A stretch of 64,000 nt of DNA from Escherichia sp. ESNIH1 (GTDB taxonomy: Bacteria > Pseudomonadota > Gammaproteobacteria > Enterobacterales > Enterobacteriaceae), in the NCBI GenBank assembly GCA_002918705.1, contig PQKR01000001.1, positions 372,001 through 436,000 of the forward strand, in the 5' to 3' direction. A program made the position numbers and the translations under genes. Positions within the stretch are counted from its first letter, which is position 1; the number at the start of each line of letters is the position of its first letter. The notes beneath the pieces were generated by a model, which worked only from the letters and a program-made list of their open reading frames with translations, searched no databases and was not told the origin of the DNA. This document shows, piece after piece, positions 9,908 to 20,803 of this stretch.

Positions 9908-10474
9908 ATGAAGACGTTGACTTTCCTGCTCTCAACGGTAATTGAGCTTTATACGATGGTGCTGCTGTTACGGGTCTGGATGCAGTGGGCCCGCGTGGAT
10001 TTCTATAACCCGTTCTCACAGTTTATCGTGAAGATCACCCAGCCCGTAGTAGGGCCGCTGCGCCGCATTATTCCGGCGATAGGTCCCCTCGACAGCGCCT
10101 CGGTGCTGCTGGCGTTTGTGCTGTGCGTGCTTAAAGCCATCGTGCTGTTTATGGTGGTGACCTTCCAGCCCATTATCTGGATTGCCGCCGTACTAATCCT
10201 GCTGAAAACCATTGGCCAGCTGATCTTCTGGGTGCTGCTGCTGATGGCCATCATGAGCTGGGTCAGCCAGGGTCGCAGCCCGGTTGAGTTTGTGCTGATG
10301 CAGCTCGCCGAGCCGCTGCTGCGTCCTATTCGCCGCCTGCTGCCGTCTATGGGCGGGATCGACTTCTCGCCGATGATCCTGGTGCTGCTACTCTATGTCA
10401 TCAACATGGGCATTGCCGAGCTGCTGCAGGGTACGGGTAATATGCTGCTACCGGGGCTGTGGATGGCGCTGTAA
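9908..10474 (+). CDS. yggT: YggT family integral membrane protein
   Basis: A 188-residue inner-membrane protein with two copies of the YGGT domain. Each copy has a membrane helix followed by an NPFSQFIVKITQPVVGPLRR-like amphipathic segment (the second reads QLAEPLLRPIRRLLPSMGGI). Four or more hydrophobic segments are evident. Its function is uncertain; osmotic-stress roles have been suggested. In E. coli yggU follows; here that gene is missing and rdgB begins 39 bases later. Confidence 0.94.
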   Translation: MKTLTFLLSTVIELYTMVLLLRVWMQWARVDFYNPFSQFIVKITQPVVGPLRRIIPAIGPLDSASVLLAFVLCVLKAIVLFMVVTFQPIIWIAAVLILLKTIGQLIFWVLLLMAIMSWVSQGRSPVEFVLMQLAEPLLRPIRRLLPSMGGIDFSPMILVLLLYVINMGIAELLQGTGNMLLPGLWMAL

Positions 10475-10513
10475 GCGCCATTGGTCGCGGTGTTAATGAA
10501 TCTGGATATCACT

Positions 10514-11107
10514 ATGCAAAAAGTTGTTCTTGCCACCGGCAACGCCGGTAAAGTGCGCGAGCTGGCCTCGCTGCTCAATGATTTTGGTCTCGACGTGGTG
10601 GCGCAAACCGAGCTGGGCGTCGAGTCTGCCGAGGAGACCGGCCTGACCTTTATCGAAAACGCGATTATCAAAGCGCGTCACGCTGCGCAGGTCACCGGTC
10701 TGCCGGCCATCGCCGACGACTCCGGGCTGGCGGTTGACGCCCTCGGCGGCGCGCCGGGGATCTACTCCGCGCGCTTTGCCGGAGCAGACGCCAGCGACGA
10801 GCAGAACCTGGAGAAGCTGCTGGTAGAGCTGCAGGACGTGCCGGATGGCGAGCGCCAGGCCCAGTTCCACTGCGTGCTGGTCTATATGCGCCACGCCGAC
10901 GATCCGACCCCGCTGGTGTGCCACGGCAGCTGGCAGGGCACCATCGCCCGTGCGCCTGCGGGCAGCGGCGGCTTTGGCTACGATCCTATCTTCGTTGTAC
11001 CGGAAGCAGGCAAAACCGCGGCCGAGCTGAGCGCTGACGAGAAGCGCGCCGTCTCCCATCGGGGAGAGGCGCTGAAACTGTTACTGGAAGCCCTGCGTAA
11101 TGGCTGA
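10514..11107 (+). CDS. rdgB: dITP/XTP pyrophosphatase
   Basis: House-cleaning nucleoside triphosphatase of the Ham1 family that removes dITP, XTP and dHAPTP from the nucleotide pool. The 197 residues match E. coli RdgB in length; signatures are [41 protein letters not shown] and [10 protein letters not shown] take the ATG of MQKVVLATG as the start, although the frame is open a further 33 bases upstream. The gene overlaps hemW by 8 bases. Confidence 0.96.
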   Translation: MQKVVLATGNAGKVRELASLLNDFGLDVVAQTELGVESAEETGLTFIENAIIKARHAAQVTGLPAIADDSGLAVDALGGAPGIYSARFAGADASDEQNLEKLLVELQDVPDGERQAQFHCVLVYMRHADDPTPLVCHGSWQGTIARAPAGSGGFGYDPIFVVPEAGKTAAELSADEKRAVSHRGEALKLLLEALRNG

Positions 11108-12236
11108 TTTGCCACCCCTGAGCCTTTACATCCATATCCCCTGGTGCGTGCAGAAGTGCCCTTACTGTGACTTCAACTCGCACGCGCTAAAGGGAGAAGT
11201 CCCCCATGATGACTACGTTCAGCATCTGCTGAGCGATCTCGACGCTGACGCGCCCTGGGCGCAGGGGCGTGAGGTGAAGACGATCTTTATCGGCGGCGGA
11301 ACGCCAAGCCTGCTCTCTGGCCCGGCGATGCAGACCCTGCTCGACGGCGTACGGTCGCGTCTTAACCTGGCCGCAGACGCGGAGATCACGATGGAAGCCA
11401 ACCCCGGCACGGTGGAGGCTGACCGCTTTGTCGACTACCAGCGCGCAGGGGTTAACCGCATCTCCATTGGCGTGCAGAGCTTTAGCGAAGCCAAGCTGAC
11501 GCGGCTGGGGCGGATCCACGGTCCGGAAGAGGCGAAGCGCGCAGCCCGGCTGGCAACGGGTTTAGGATTGCGCAGCTTCAACCTCGACCTGATGCACGGC
11601 CTGCCGGATCAAACGCTGGATGAGGCACTGGACGATCTGCGTCAGGCTATTGATTTGAACCCGCCGCATCTCTCCTGGTATCAGCTGACCATTGAGCCGG
11701 GCACGCTGTTTGGCTCACGCCCGCCGGTGCTGCCGGATGACGATTCGCTGTGGGAGATCTTTGAGCAGGGACACCAGCTGCTGACGGCGGCGGGCTATCA
11801 GCAGTATGAGACCTCGGCCTATGCGAAGCCAGGCTACCAGTGTCAGCATAACCTGAACTACTGGCGCTTCGGTGACTACCTCGGTATTGGCTGCGGCGCG
11901 CACGGTAAGGTAACCTTCCCGGACGGGCGTATTCTGCGCACCGCCAAAACGCGTCATCCGCGGGGCTATATGCAGGGAACCTACCGCGACCGGCAGCATG
12001 AGGTTGAAACCGCCGACAAGCCGTTTGAGTTCTTTATGAACCGCTTCCGCCTGCTGGAGCCTGCGCCCCGCGCTGAGTTTAGCCGTTATACCGGGCTGGA
12101 TGAGTCTGCGATCCGTCCGCAGATCGCGCGCGCGCTGGCGCTGAACTATATTACCGAGTCCGCCGAGGCGTGGCAGATCACGGAGCACGGCAAGCTGTTT
12201 TTGAACTCGCTGCTGGAGCTGTTTCTCGCTGAATAA
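11100..12236 (+). CDS. hemW: Radical SAM heme chaperone HemW
   Basis: Radical SAM protein related to coproporphyrinogen dehydrogenase HemN; family members bind heme and are proposed to deliver it to respiratory enzymes. The CxxxCxxC iron-sulfur motif is in [14 protein letters not shown] (about residues 16-29). Other conserved blocks are [29 protein letters not shown] and [12 protein letters not shown], followed by a HemN C-terminal domain. Length is 378 residues. In E. coli the next genes are yggM and ansB; here the convergent djlA follows after 47 bases, which marks a rearrangement junction. Confidence 0.95.
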   Translation: MADLPPLSLYIHIPWCVQKCPYCDFNSHALKGEVPHDDYVQHLLSDLDADAPWAQGREVKTIFIGGGTPSLLSGPAMQTLLDGVRSRLNLAADAEITMEANPGTVEADRFVDYQRAGVNRISIGVQSFSEAKLTRLGRIHGPEEAKRAARLATGLGLRSFNLDLMHGLPDQTLDEALDDLRQAIDLNPPHLSWYQLTIEPGTLFGSRPPVLPDDDSLWEIFEQGHQLLTAAGYQQYETSAYAKPGYQCQHNLNYWRFGDYLGIGCGAHGKVTFPDGRILRTAKTRHPRGYMQGTYRDRQHEVETADKPFEFFMNRFRLLEPAPRAEFSRYTGLDESAIRPQIARALALNYITESAEAWQITEHGKLFLNSLLELFLAE

Positions 12237-12241
12237 CGGTC

Positions 12242-12269
12242 GAGTTCGTGCCAGCATTGGCACGAACTC
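12242..12269. terminator. Perfect 11-bp hairpin at the hemW/djlA junction
   Basis: GAGTTCGTGCC at 12242-12252 is perfectly complementary to 12259-12269 with a six-base loop. It lies between convergent hemW and djlA and could stop transcription from either side, though neither flank has a strong T-run. Confidence 0.6.
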
Positions 12270-12283
12270 ACCGGCGAGCCCGA

Positions 12284-13102
12284 TTATTTAAAACCCTTCT
12301 GCTCTTTGATCAGCTCGTACGCTTTCTGAATCTCCTGCGCTTTCTGTTTCGCCACTTCCATCATCTCTGGCGGCAATCCTTTTGCCACCAGCTTATCCGG
12401 ATGGTGCTCGCTCATCAGCTTGCGGTAGGCGCGCTTGATGGTAGTCGCGTCATCGGTAGGCTTCACGCCCAGCACGTTACAGGCATCCTCCAGCGTCGGC
12501 CCGCGTTGAGCCTCTTGCCAGCCACCGTTTGACTGCTGCTGCCCGTGGAAGCCACCACCGAACTGCGCCCCGCCCTGCATCATGCGCAGGAACTGATCGA
12601 ACTGGACGCGAGAGATCCCGAGCTCCTCGGCGATAACGTACAGCACCGCACGCTCGTTCGGGTGCAGCGAGCCGTCGGCAAACGCCGCCTGGATCTGAAT
12701 TTCCAGAAACATCCTAATCAGATCGAAGCGGCCAAAGCAGACGCTGCGGAACTGACGCATCTTCTCCCGCAGCGGATAGTTGTCGGTTTTGCCGACGCGA
12801 AACGCCTGCTGGGCAAAGGCGCGTGAATCGCCGTGCAGGTTGAGCCGGTCCATAAACAGGCTCGCCACCTGAATATCTGCTTCGGTGACGCGTCCCTTGG
12901 ATTTTGTCAGGTGTCCCATCACCTCAAAGGTGGTAGCGAAAAAGAGCGTCTGGCGCTCGCGCTGGTTGGCAAAAAACGCCATTTTGCGGCTGCGCGCCTT
13001 GTCAAACATGTGTCCAATGAGTAAGCCGAGGACCACGCCCCAGAAACCGCCGCCCATCATTAATGCGATGGCGACGCCAATCACTTTTCCCCAATACTGC
13101 AT
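12284..13102 (-). CDS. djlA: Membrane-anchored J-domain co-chaperone DjlA
   Basis: DnaJ-like co-chaperone of 272 residues (271 in E. coli), anchored by a single glycine-rich N-terminal transmembrane segment ([18 protein letters not shown]). A central TerB-like domain follows, and a C-terminal J domain with the DnaK-stimulating HPD motif is in [14 protein letters not shown]. In E. coli it modulates colanic acid synthesis through Rcs. It is divergent from lptD as in E. coli, but the usual downstream neighbour rluA is replaced by hemW. Confidence 0.97.
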   Translation of the reverse strand: MQYWGKVIGVAIALMMGGGFWGVVLGLLIGHMFDKARSRKMAFFANQRERQTLFFATTFEVMGHLTKSKGRVTEADIQVASLFMDRLNLHGDSRAFAQQAFRVGKTDNYPLREKMRQFRSVCFGRFDLIRMFLEIQIQAAFADGSLHPNERAVLYVIAEELGISRVQFDQFLRMMQGGAQFGGGFHGQQQSNGGWQEAQRGPTLEDACNVLGVKPTDDATTIKRAYRKLMSEHHPDKLVAKGLPPEMMEVAKQKAQEIQKAYELIKEQKGFK

Positions 13103-13299
13103 ATACTCCCCAAATGGTCATGCCGTCGGCTAAGATTTGCATTATCATACCCGTCATTCTATGCCGTGCACAGGCACAGCCTTCTCTACCAGGCTCGAAA
13201 GCGGGCAGGATTAACACTAGCGCTGTGAAGGTGAGTAAGTTAGTCTCTGAGCGCTTGCAAGCTGAAAAGCCACTGATGACGGAACAACAAATACAACGT

Positions 13300-15648
13300 A
13301 TGAAAAAACGTATTCCCACCCTTCTGGCCACAATGATTGGCTCAGCCCTGTACAGTCAGCAGGGGCTGGCGGCCGATCTCGCCTCGCAATGTCTGCTGGG
13401 CGTCCCGAGCTATAACCGTCCTCTGGTAGAGGGCGAACCTAACCAGCTGCCCGTCACCATTAACGCCGATAACGCGAAGGGGGACTATCCTGAAGATGCC
13501 GTATTTACCGGCAACGTGGATGTTCAACAGGGTAACAGCCGTCTGAAGGCGGACGAGATGCAGCTTCACCAGCAGCAGCCGGAGGGCCAGGCCGAGCCGG
13601 TCCGTACCGTTGATGCGCTGGGCAACGTGCACTACGACGATAACCAGGTGATCCTGAAAGGGCCAAAAGCCTGGGCTAACCTGAACACCAAAGACACTAA
13701 CGTCTGGAACGGCGACTACCAGCTGGTTGGTCGCCAGGGGCGCGGTACTGCCGACCTGATGAAGCAGCGCGGTGAGAACCGCTACACCATTCTGGATAAC
13801 GGCACCTTTACCTCCTGTCTGCCAGGATCGAATACCTGGAGCGTGGTGGGGAGCGAAGTGATCCAGGACCGCGAAGAGCAGGTTGCCGAGATCTGGAACG
13901 CACGCTTTAAGCTGGGTCCGGTTCCGGTGTTCTACAGTCCCTATCTGCAGCTGCCGATTGGCGACAAGCGCCGCTCGGGCTTCCTGATCCCGAACGCCAG
14001 ATATAGCTCCAAGAACTACTTTGAGTTCACGCTGCCGTATTACTGGAACATTGCACCAAACTTTGATGCCACTATTACGCCGCACTATATGGACAAGCGG
14101 GGCAACATTCAGTGGCAGAACGAATTCCGTTACCTGACCCAGGCGGGTACCGGCCTGATGGAGTTCGACTACCTGCCCTCGGATGATGTCTTCAAAGAAG
14201 ATTATCCTGCCGAGTCTGATAAGCACCGCTGGCTCTTCTACTGGCAGCATGCTGGCGTAATGGATCAGGTATGGCGCTTCAATATCGACTATACCAAGGT
14301 CAGCGATCCGTACTACTTCAACGACTTTACGTCGACCTACGGCTCCAGTACCGACGGCTATGCCACACAGAAATTTAGCGTTGGCTACGCGTTAGAAAAC
14401 TTTGATGCCACGGTAACGACCAAACAGTTCCAGGTCTTTGATGCCGAGCACAGCAACTCCTACGCCGCAGAGCCGCAGCTGGATGTCAACTACTACCAGA
14501 ACGACGTCGGGCCTTTTGATACCCACGTTTATGCGCAGGCGGTGCACTTCTCGAATACCAACTCGGATATGCCGGAAGCTACCCGTCTGCACCTGGAGCC
14601 GACGATCAACCTGCCGCTCTCTAACCGGTGGGGTAGCGTCAACACCGAAGCGAAGCTGCTGGCAACCCACTACCAGCAGACAAACCTCGAAGACTATAAC
14701 GTAGCAAACAACACCGACTATAAAGACTCCGTAAACCGCGTCATGCCGCAGTTTAAAGTTGACGGTAAGCTGATCTTCGAGCGTGATATGAACTGGCTTG
14801 CGGGTTACAGCCAGACGCTGGAGCCGCGTGCCCAGTATCTCTACGTGCCCTACCGCGACCAGAGCCATATCCAAAACTATGACTCGTCTCTGCTGCAGTT
14901 TGACTACGGCGGCCTGTTCCGCGACCGGACATATGGCGGCCTCGACCGCATCGCATCGGCGAACCAGGTCACGACCGGTATCACATCGCGCGTTTATGAT
15001 GAGCAATCGGTTGAACGTTTTAACATTTCTGTAGGTCAAATCTACTACTTCACTGCGTCCCGGACCGGTGATGAGCAAATGACCTGGGAAGATGAAGATC
15101 AGACAGGCTCAGTGGTATGGGCAGGCGACACCTACTGGCGGATGAGCGAACACTGGGGTCTGCGCGGCGGGGTACAGTACGATACGCGCCTCGATAGCGT
15201 GGCCAACGGTAACGGCACGCTGGAGTACCGCCGCGATGAAGATCGCGTTTTACAGCTGAACTACCGTTACGCCAGCCCTGAGTATATTCAGGCGACGCTG
15301 CCAAACTATGCTGTCTCTGAGCAGACCAAAGATGGTATTTCGCAGGTGGGCGGGGTGGCAAGCTGGCCAATCGTCGATCGCTGGTCTGTTGTCGGAGCTT
15401 ACTACTTCGACACAAAACAGAACAAACCTGCGGATCAGATGCTAGGTTTGCAGTACAACTCTTGCTGCTACGCTATCCGCTTCGGCTACGAGCGTAAACT
15501 CAACGGTTGGGGCCCTGCGCCGACAGAGAGCGTCTACGATAACGTCGTCGGCTTTAACATCGAACTGCGCGGCCTGAGCTCCAACTACGGGCTGGGTACT
15601 CAGCAGATGCTGCGTTCGAATATTCTGCCTTACAGTAGCTCTTTGTAA
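13300..15648 (+). CDS. lptD: LPS-assembly outer-membrane protein LptD
   Basis: Essential outer-membrane beta-barrel that, with LptE, inserts lipopolysaccharide in the outer leaflet. The 782-residue precursor starts at [10 protein letters not shown] with a signal peptide ending LAA. The N-terminal beta-jellyroll (OstA-like, about 55-170) precedes the barrel. Cysteines matching the four disulfide-forming residues of E. coli LptD are visible (ASQCLLG, TSCLPG and the pair in [10 protein letters not shown]). The frame is open upstream of the chosen ATG, but only this start gives a signal peptide at the N terminus. surA follows, as in E. coli. Confidence 0.98.
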   Translation: MKKRIPTLLATMIGSALYSQQGLAADLASQCLLGVPSYNRPLVEGEPNQLPVTINADNAKGDYPEDAVFTGNVDVQQGNSRLKADEMQLHQQQPEGQAEPVRTVDALGNVHYDDNQVILKGPKAWANLNTKDTNVWNGDYQLVGRQGRGTADLMKQRGENRYTILDNGTFTSCLPGSNTWSVVGSEVIQDREEQVAEIWNARFKLGPVPVFYSPYLQLPIGDKRRSGFLIPNARYSSKNYFEFTLPYYWNIAPNFDATITPHYMDKRGNIQWQNEFRYLTQAGTGLMEFDYLPSDDVFKEDYPAESDKHRWLFYWQHAGVMDQVWRFNIDYTKVSDPYYFNDFTSTYGSSTDGYATQKFSVGYALENFDATVTTKQFQVFDAEHSNSYAAEPQLDVNYYQNDVGPFDTHVYAQAVHFSNTNSDMPEATRLHLEPTINLPLSNRWGSVNTEAKLLATHYQQTNLEDYNVANNTDYKDSVNRVMPQFKVDGKLIFERDMNWLAGYSQTLEPRAQYLYVPYRDQSHIQNYDSSLLQFDYGGLFRDRTYGGLDRIASANQVTTGITSRVYDEQSVERFNISVGQIYYFTASRTGDEQMTWEDEDQTGSVVWAGDTYWRMSEHWGLRGGVQYDTRLDSVANGNGTLEYRRDEDRVLQLNYRYASPEYIQATLPNYAVSEQTKDGISQVGGVASWPIVDRWSVVGAYYFDTKQNKPADQMLGLQYNSCCYAIRFGYERKLNGWGPAPTESVYDNVVGFNIELRGLSSNYGLGTQQMLRSNILPYSSSL

Positions 15649-15659
15649 TCTAGTCGCGT

Positions 15660-15707
15660 AGTTATGAAGTAGATGAGTTATGAAGTAGATTGGTTATGTA
15701 ATTGATT
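15660..15707 (+). repeat. Three tandem 16-bp repeats before surA
   Basis: The unit AGTTATGAAGTAGATG (15660-15675) is repeated with one change at 15676-15691, and a more diverged third copy, with about four mismatches, occupies 15692-15707. The array sits between the lptD stop and the surA start. The intergenic stretch is unusually AT-rich for the region. Confidence 0.85.
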
Positions 15708-15749
15708 TGCCACGTAATCCGCATTGCGGTTAATTGAAATGGAAAAAGT

Positions 15750-17036
15750 ATGAAGAACTGGAAAACGCTGCTTCTCGGTATCGCTATGGTTGCGAATACC
15801 AGCTTCGCCGCGCCGCAGGTTGTCGATAAAGTCGCTGCCGTCGTCAATAACGGCGTTGTGCTGGAAAGTGACGTTGATGGTTTGATGCAATCCGTAAAGC
15901 TTAACGCCAGTCAGGCGGGTCAGCAGCTTCCTGATGACGCCACGCTGCGTCATCAGATCCTGGAGCGTCTGATTATGGATCAAATCATTCTGCAGATGGG
16001 CACCAAAATGGGTGTCAAAGTCACCGATGAGCAGCTCGATCAGGCTATTGCCAATATCGCCAAGCAGAACAACATGACGCTGGATCAGATGCGTAGCCGT
16101 CTGGCCTATGACGGTATGGATTACAACACCTACCGCAGCCAGATCCGCAAGGAGATGCTGATCTCTGAAGTACGCAACAACGAGGTGCGCCGTCGCATCA
16201 CCATTCTGCCGCAGGAAGTTGACTCTCTAGCCCAGCAGGTGGGTAACCAGAACGACGCCAGCACCGAGCTGAATCTGAGCCACATCCTCATCCCACTGCC
16301 GGAAAACCCTACCTCAGACCAGGTAAACGAGGCGGAGAGCCAGGCGCGCTCTATCATTGAGCAGGCACGCAGCGGCGATGACTTTGGCAAGCTGGCGATC
16401 ACCTACTCTGCCGATCCGCAGGCGCTGAAAGGCGGCGAGATGGGCTGGGGCCGCATTCAGGAGCTGCCTTCTATCTTTGCTCAACCACTGAGCACGGCGA
16501 AAAAAGGCGATATCATCGGCCCTATCCGTTCCGGCGTTGGCTTCCACATTCTGAAAGTGAACGATCTGCGCGGTCAGAGCAAAAGCATCTCCGTGACCGA
16601 GGTTCATGCCCGTCATATCCTGCTGAAACCCTCGCCGATCATGACCGATGACCAGGCTCGCCTGAAGCTGGAGCAGATCGCTGCTGATATTAAGAGCGGT
16701 AAAACGAGCTTTGCTGCGGCAGCGAAGGCCTTCTCTCAGGATCCCGGCTCGGCTAACCAGGGTGGCGATCTCGGCTGGGCAGCAGCAGATGTCTTCGATC
16801 CGGCTTTCCGCGATGCGCTGATGAAGCTGAATAAAGGCCAGATTAGCGCCCCGGTGCACTCCTCATTTGGCTGGCACCTGATCGAACTGCTGGACACGCG
16901 TAACGTGGATAAAACCGACGCGGCTCAGAAAGACCGGGCCTACCGCATGCTGATGAACCGCAAATTCTCTGAAGAGGCGGCCAGCTGGATGCAGGAGCAG
17001 CGTGCGAGCGCCTACGTTAAGATCCTGAGCAACTAA
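15750..17036 (+). CDS. surA: Periplasmic chaperone and peptidyl-prolyl isomerase SurA
   Basis: Chaperone for outer-membrane proteins such as LptD and porins. The 428-residue precursor has a signal peptide ending SFA, an N-terminal chaperone domain (about 21-170), two parvulin domains (about 171-272 and 282-382; [10 protein letters not shown] and [10 protein letters not shown] mark their starts, [12 protein letters not shown] lies in the second) and a C-terminal helix. Its TAA stop shares one base with the pdxA ATG. Confidence 0.98.
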   Translation: MKNWKTLLLGIAMVANTSFAAPQVVDKVAAVVNNGVVLESDVDGLMQSVKLNASQAGQQLPDDATLRHQILERLIMDQIILQMGTKMGVKVTDEQLDQAIANIAKQNNMTLDQMRSRLAYDGMDYNTYRSQIRKEMLISEVRNNEVRRRITILPQEVDSLAQQVGNQNDASTELNLSHILIPLPENPTSDQVNEAESQARSIIEQARSGDDFGKLAITYSADPQALKGGEMGWGRIQELPSIFAQPLSTAKKGDIIGPIRSGVGFHILKVNDLRGQSKSISVTEVHARHILLKPSPIMTDDQARLKLEQIAADIKSGKTSFAAAAKAFSQDPGSANQGGDLGWAAADVFDPAFRDALMKLNKGQISAPVHSSFGWHLIELLDTRNVDKTDAAQKDRAYRMLMNRKFSEEAASWMQEQRASAYVKILSN

Positions 17037-18022
17037 TGAACGTTCAGCGTATCGTTATCACTCCCGGCGAACCCGCCGGGATTGGTCCAGAGCTGGTAGT
17101 TCAACTGGCCCAGCGCGACTGGCCAATGGAGCTGGTGGTCTGCGCCGACCCGCAGCTTTTAACCGACCGGGCGTTAATGCTCGGCCTGCCGCTGACCTTG
17201 CTTCCCTACGATGCCGACCAGCCTGCGCGGCCGCAGCGCGCGAGTACCCTTACGGTGCTGCCCGTGGCCCTGCGCGCGGCGGCTGCTCCCGGCCAGCTTA
17301 ACGTGGCCAACGGTAGCTACGTCGTTGATACCCTCGCCCGCGCCTGCGACGGCTGCCTGAGCGGCGAATTTGCCGCGCTGGTCACCGGCCCGGTGCACAA
17401 AGGGGTGATTAACGACGCCGGCGTGCCTTTTACCGGGCATACCGAGTTTTTTGAGGCGCGTTCTGGCACAGCCAAAGTGGTGATGATGCTGGCGACCGAG
17501 GCGCTGCGCGTGGCGCTGGCGACCACTCACCTGCCGCTACGGGACGTGGCCGACGCCATTACCCCGGCGCTGCTGCGCGACGTCATCACCATTCTGTATC
17601 GCGACCTGCAGAACAAGTTCGGCATTGCCCAGCCGCATGTGCTGGTCTGCGGCCTGAACCCGCACGCGGGTGAAGGCGGCCATATGGGCAGCGAAGAGAT
17701 AGATATCATCACTCCGCTGCTTGAAGCGCTACGCGCCGAGGGCATGAACCTCAGCGGCCCGCTGCCTGCCGATACCCTGTTCCAGCCGAAATATCTCGAC
17801 CATGCCGATGCGGTGCTGGCGATGTATCACGATCAGGGCCTACCCGTGCTAAAATACCAGGGCTTTGGCCGCGGTGTAAACATTACGCTCGGTTTACCCT
17901 TTATTCGCACATCCGTAGACCACGGCACCGCGTTAGAACTCGCGGGCCAGGGGAAAGCCGATGTTGGCAGTTTTATTACGGCGCTTAATCTCGCCATCAA
18001 AATGATTACTAATACTCAATGA
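17036..18022 (+). CDS. pdxA: 4-hydroxythreonine-4-phosphate dehydrogenase
   Basis: NAD-dependent, metal-requiring oxidoreductase in pyridoxal 5'-phosphate biosynthesis. The protein has 328 residues (329 in E. coli) with [13 protein letters not shown] at the N terminus, a metal/substrate site at [24 protein letters not shown] and the C-terminal [13 protein letters not shown]. It overlaps rsmA by four bases (ATGA), within the conserved surA-pdxA-rsmA-apaG-apaH operon. Confidence 0.98.
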   Translation: MNVQRIVITPGEPAGIGPELVVQLAQRDWPMELVVCADPQLLTDRALMLGLPLTLLPYDADQPARPQRASTLTVLPVALRAAAAPGQLNVANGSYVVDTLARACDGCLSGEFAALVTGPVHKGVINDAGVPFTGHTEFFEARSGTAKVVMMLATEALRVALATTHLPLRDVADAITPALLRDVITILYRDLQNKFGIAQPHVLVCGLNPHAGEGGHMGSEEIDIITPLLEALRAEGMNLSGPLPADTLFQPKYLDHADAVLAMYHDQGLPVLKYQGFGRGVNITLGLPFIRTSVDHGTALELAGQGKADVGSFITALNLAIKMITNTQ

Positions 18023-18840
18023 ATAACAGAGTCCATCAGGGGCACCTGGCCCGTAAACGTTTCGGGCAAAACTTCCTTAACGATAAATTTGTCATCGACA
18101 GTATCGTCGCAGCAATCAATCCGCAAAAAGGCCAGGCAATGGTCGAAATCGGTCCCGGCCTTGCCGCGCTGACCGAGCCGGTAGGTGAACGTCTGGATGA
18201 GCTGACCGTCATCGAGCTGGACCGCGATCTGGCCGCACGCCTGCAAACGCATCCGTTCCTCGGGCCAAAACTGACCATCTATCAGCAGGATGCCATGACC
18301 ATGAACTTTGGCGAGCTCTCCCAGACCCTGGGCCAGCCGCTGCGCGTCTTTGGTAACCTGCCTTATAACATCTCCACGCCGTTGATGTTCCACCTGTTTA
18401 GCTATACTGATGCCATCGCCGATATGCACTTCATGTTGCAAAAAGAGGTGGTGAATCGTCTGGTTGCAGGCCCGAACAGCAAAGCGTATGGTCGTTTAAG
18501 CGTAATGGCACAATACTATTGTCAGGTGATCCCGGTGCTGGAAGTGCCGCCGACGGCCTTTACGCCGCCGCCTAAAGTCGACTCTGCGGTCGTGCGTCTG
18601 GTACCCCATGCTACCATGCCGCACCCGGTTAAAGAGGTTCGCGTGCTGAGCCGGATCACCACCGAAGCGTTTAACCAGCGCCGTAAAACCATTCGCAACA
18701 GCCTCGGCAATCTGTTTACGCCAGAGGTTCTTACATCGTTAGGTATTGACCCGGCGGTACGGGCAGAGAATATCTCTGTCGCCCAGTATTGCCAGCTGGC
18801 AAACTACCTGACGGATAACGCGCCGCCGAAGGAGAGTTAA
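18019..18840 (+). CDS. rsmA: 16S rRNA dimethyladenosine transferase (KsgA)
   Basis: SAM-dependent methyltransferase that dimethylates A1518 and A1519 in the 16S rRNA 3' hairpin, a late 30S assembly checkpoint. At 273 residues it equals E. coli RsmA. It shows RFGQNFLND, the SAM motif [12 protein letters not shown], the acidic [20 protein letters not shown] and the catalytic NLPYNISTP. Three bases separate its stop from apaG. Confidence 0.98.
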   Translation: MNNRVHQGHLARKRFGQNFLNDKFVIDSIVAAINPQKGQAMVEIGPGLAALTEPVGERLDELTVIELDRDLAARLQTHPFLGPKLTIYQQDAMTMNFGELSQTLGQPLRVFGNLPYNISTPLMFHLFSYTDAIADMHFMLQKEVVNRLVAGPNSKAYGRLSVMAQYYCQVIPVLEVPPTAFTPPPKVDSAVVRLVPHATMPHPVKEVRVLSRITTEAFNQRRKTIRNSLGNLFTPEVLTSLGIDPAVRAENISVAQYCQLANYLTDNAPPKES

Positions 18841-18843
18841 GCC

Positions 18844-19221
18844 ATGATCAATTCGCCCCGGGTATGTGTTCAGGTACAGAGTGTCTATATTGAATCGCAG
18901 TCGGCACCTGACGAGCAGCGCTATGTTTTCGCCTATACGGTGACCATCCGCAATCTGGGACGGACGCCCGTGCAGCTGCTGGGGCGCTACTGGCTTATCA
19001 CCAACGGCAACGGCCGTGAAACCGAGGTACAGGGCGAAGGTGTGGTTGGCGTCCAGCCACACATTGCCCCCGGCGAAGAGTACCAATATACCAGCGGGGC
19101 AGTGATCGAAACGCCGCTGGGTACCATGCAGGGCCACTATGAGATGGTCGATGCCGAGGGCAATCCGTTCCGCATCGCCATACCGGTCTTCCGACTTGCC
19201 GTTTCAACACTCATCCATTAA
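18844..19221 (+). CDS. apaG: ApaG domain protein
   Basis: A 125-residue protein with the fibronectin-III-like ApaG fold, conserved between rsmA and apaH. It contains [41 protein letters not shown] and [10 protein letters not shown]. The biochemical function in enterics is unknown. Its stop lies 3 bases before apaH. Confidence 0.96.
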   Translation: MINSPRVCVQVQSVYIESQSAPDEQRYVFAYTVTIRNLGRTPVQLLGRYWLITNGNGRETEVQGEGVVGVQPHIAPGEEYQYTSGAVIETPLGTMQGHYEMVDAEGNPFRIAIPVFRLAVSTLIH

Positions 19222-19224
19222 TCC

Positions 19225-20073
19225 ATGTCGACATATCTTATTGGCGACGTTCACGGTTGCTACGATGAACTGATCGCATTGTTAAAACAGGTCGCGTTTG
19301 ATCCTAAAACCGATACCCTCTGGCTAACGGGCGATCTGGTTGCGCGCGGCCCCGCATCCCTGAAGGTGCTGCGCTTTGTGAAATCACTGGGTGACAGCGT
19401 ACGCGTCGTGCTGGGCAACCATGATCTGCACCTGCTGGCCGTGTTTGCCGGCATCAGTAAAAACAAACCGAAGGATCGTATCACGCCTCTGCTGGAAGCA
19501 CCGGATGCCGATGAGCTGCTGAACTGGCTGCGTCGTCAGCCGCTGCTGCAGGTCGACGAAGAGAAAAAGCTGGTGATGGCCCATGCCGGGATCACGCCCC
19601 AGTGGGATCTGCCGACGGCCCAGGCGTGCGCCCGAGATGCCGAAGCGGTGCTTGCCAGCGACTCCTACCCGCTCTTTTTAGATGCGATGTATGGCGACCT
19701 GCCCAATAACTGGAGCCAGGAGCTGAGCGGGCTGGCGCGCCTGCGCTTCATCACCAACGCCTTTACGCGGATGCGCTACTGCTTCCCGAATGGCCAGCTC
19801 GACATGTACTGCAAAGACATGCCGGATAACGCCCCTGCCCCGCTGAAGCCGTGGTTTGTGATCCCGGGTCCGGTGACGCAGGAGTACAGCGTGGTGTTTG
19901 GTCACTGGGCGTCGCTGGAAGGCAAAGGCACGCCGGAAGGTGTTTACGCCCTCGATACCGGCTGCTGCTGGGGTGGCGTGCTGACCTGCCTGCGCTGGGA
20001 AGATAAAGCCTACTTTACCCAGGCCTCGAGCCGCCATCTGGATCTTGGCGAAGGCGAAGTGATCGCCTCCTGA
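19225..20073 (+). CDS. apaH: Diadenosine tetraphosphatase (symmetrical)
   Basis: Calcineurin-type phosphoesterase that splits Ap4A into two ADP and can remove Np4N caps from RNA. The 282 residues carry the metallophosphatase blocks [18 protein letters not shown] and GNHDLHL. It ends the surA-apaH operon and is followed by a REP element and convergent folA, as in E. coli. Confidence 0.98.
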   Translation: MSTYLIGDVHGCYDELIALLKQVAFDPKTDTLWLTGDLVARGPASLKVLRFVKSLGDSVRVVLGNHDLHLLAVFAGISKNKPKDRITPLLEAPDADELLNWLRRQPLLQVDEEKKLVMAHAGITPQWDLPTAQACARDAEAVLASDSYPLFLDAMYGDLPNNWSQELSGLARLRFITNAFTRMRYCFPNGQLDMYCKDMPDNAPAPLKPWFVIPGPVTQEYSVVFGHWASLEGKGTPEGVYALDTGCCWGGVLTCLRWEDKAYFTQASSRHLDLGEGEVIAS

Positions 20074-20090
20074 GGAGCGGAGTGTACAAC

Positions 20091-20165
20091 GCCGGGCGGT
20101 ACTGCGTTTGCCCGGCCTACAACGCGACAACTTTAGTAGGCCTGATTAGCGAAGCGCCATCAGGC
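20091..20165. repeat. Pair of REP palindromes (BIME-like)
   Basis: Two REP units face each other between convergent apaH and folA: 20091-20120 (GCCGGGCGG to CCCGGCCTAC) and 20136-20165 (GTAGGCCTGAT to CATCAGGC). The sequences match enteric PU/REP consensus arms and often stabilise 3' ends of mRNAs. Confidence 0.85.
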
Positions 20166-20182
20166 GTTCCACCCGTTAAGCG

Positions 20183-20803
<621 letters not shown>

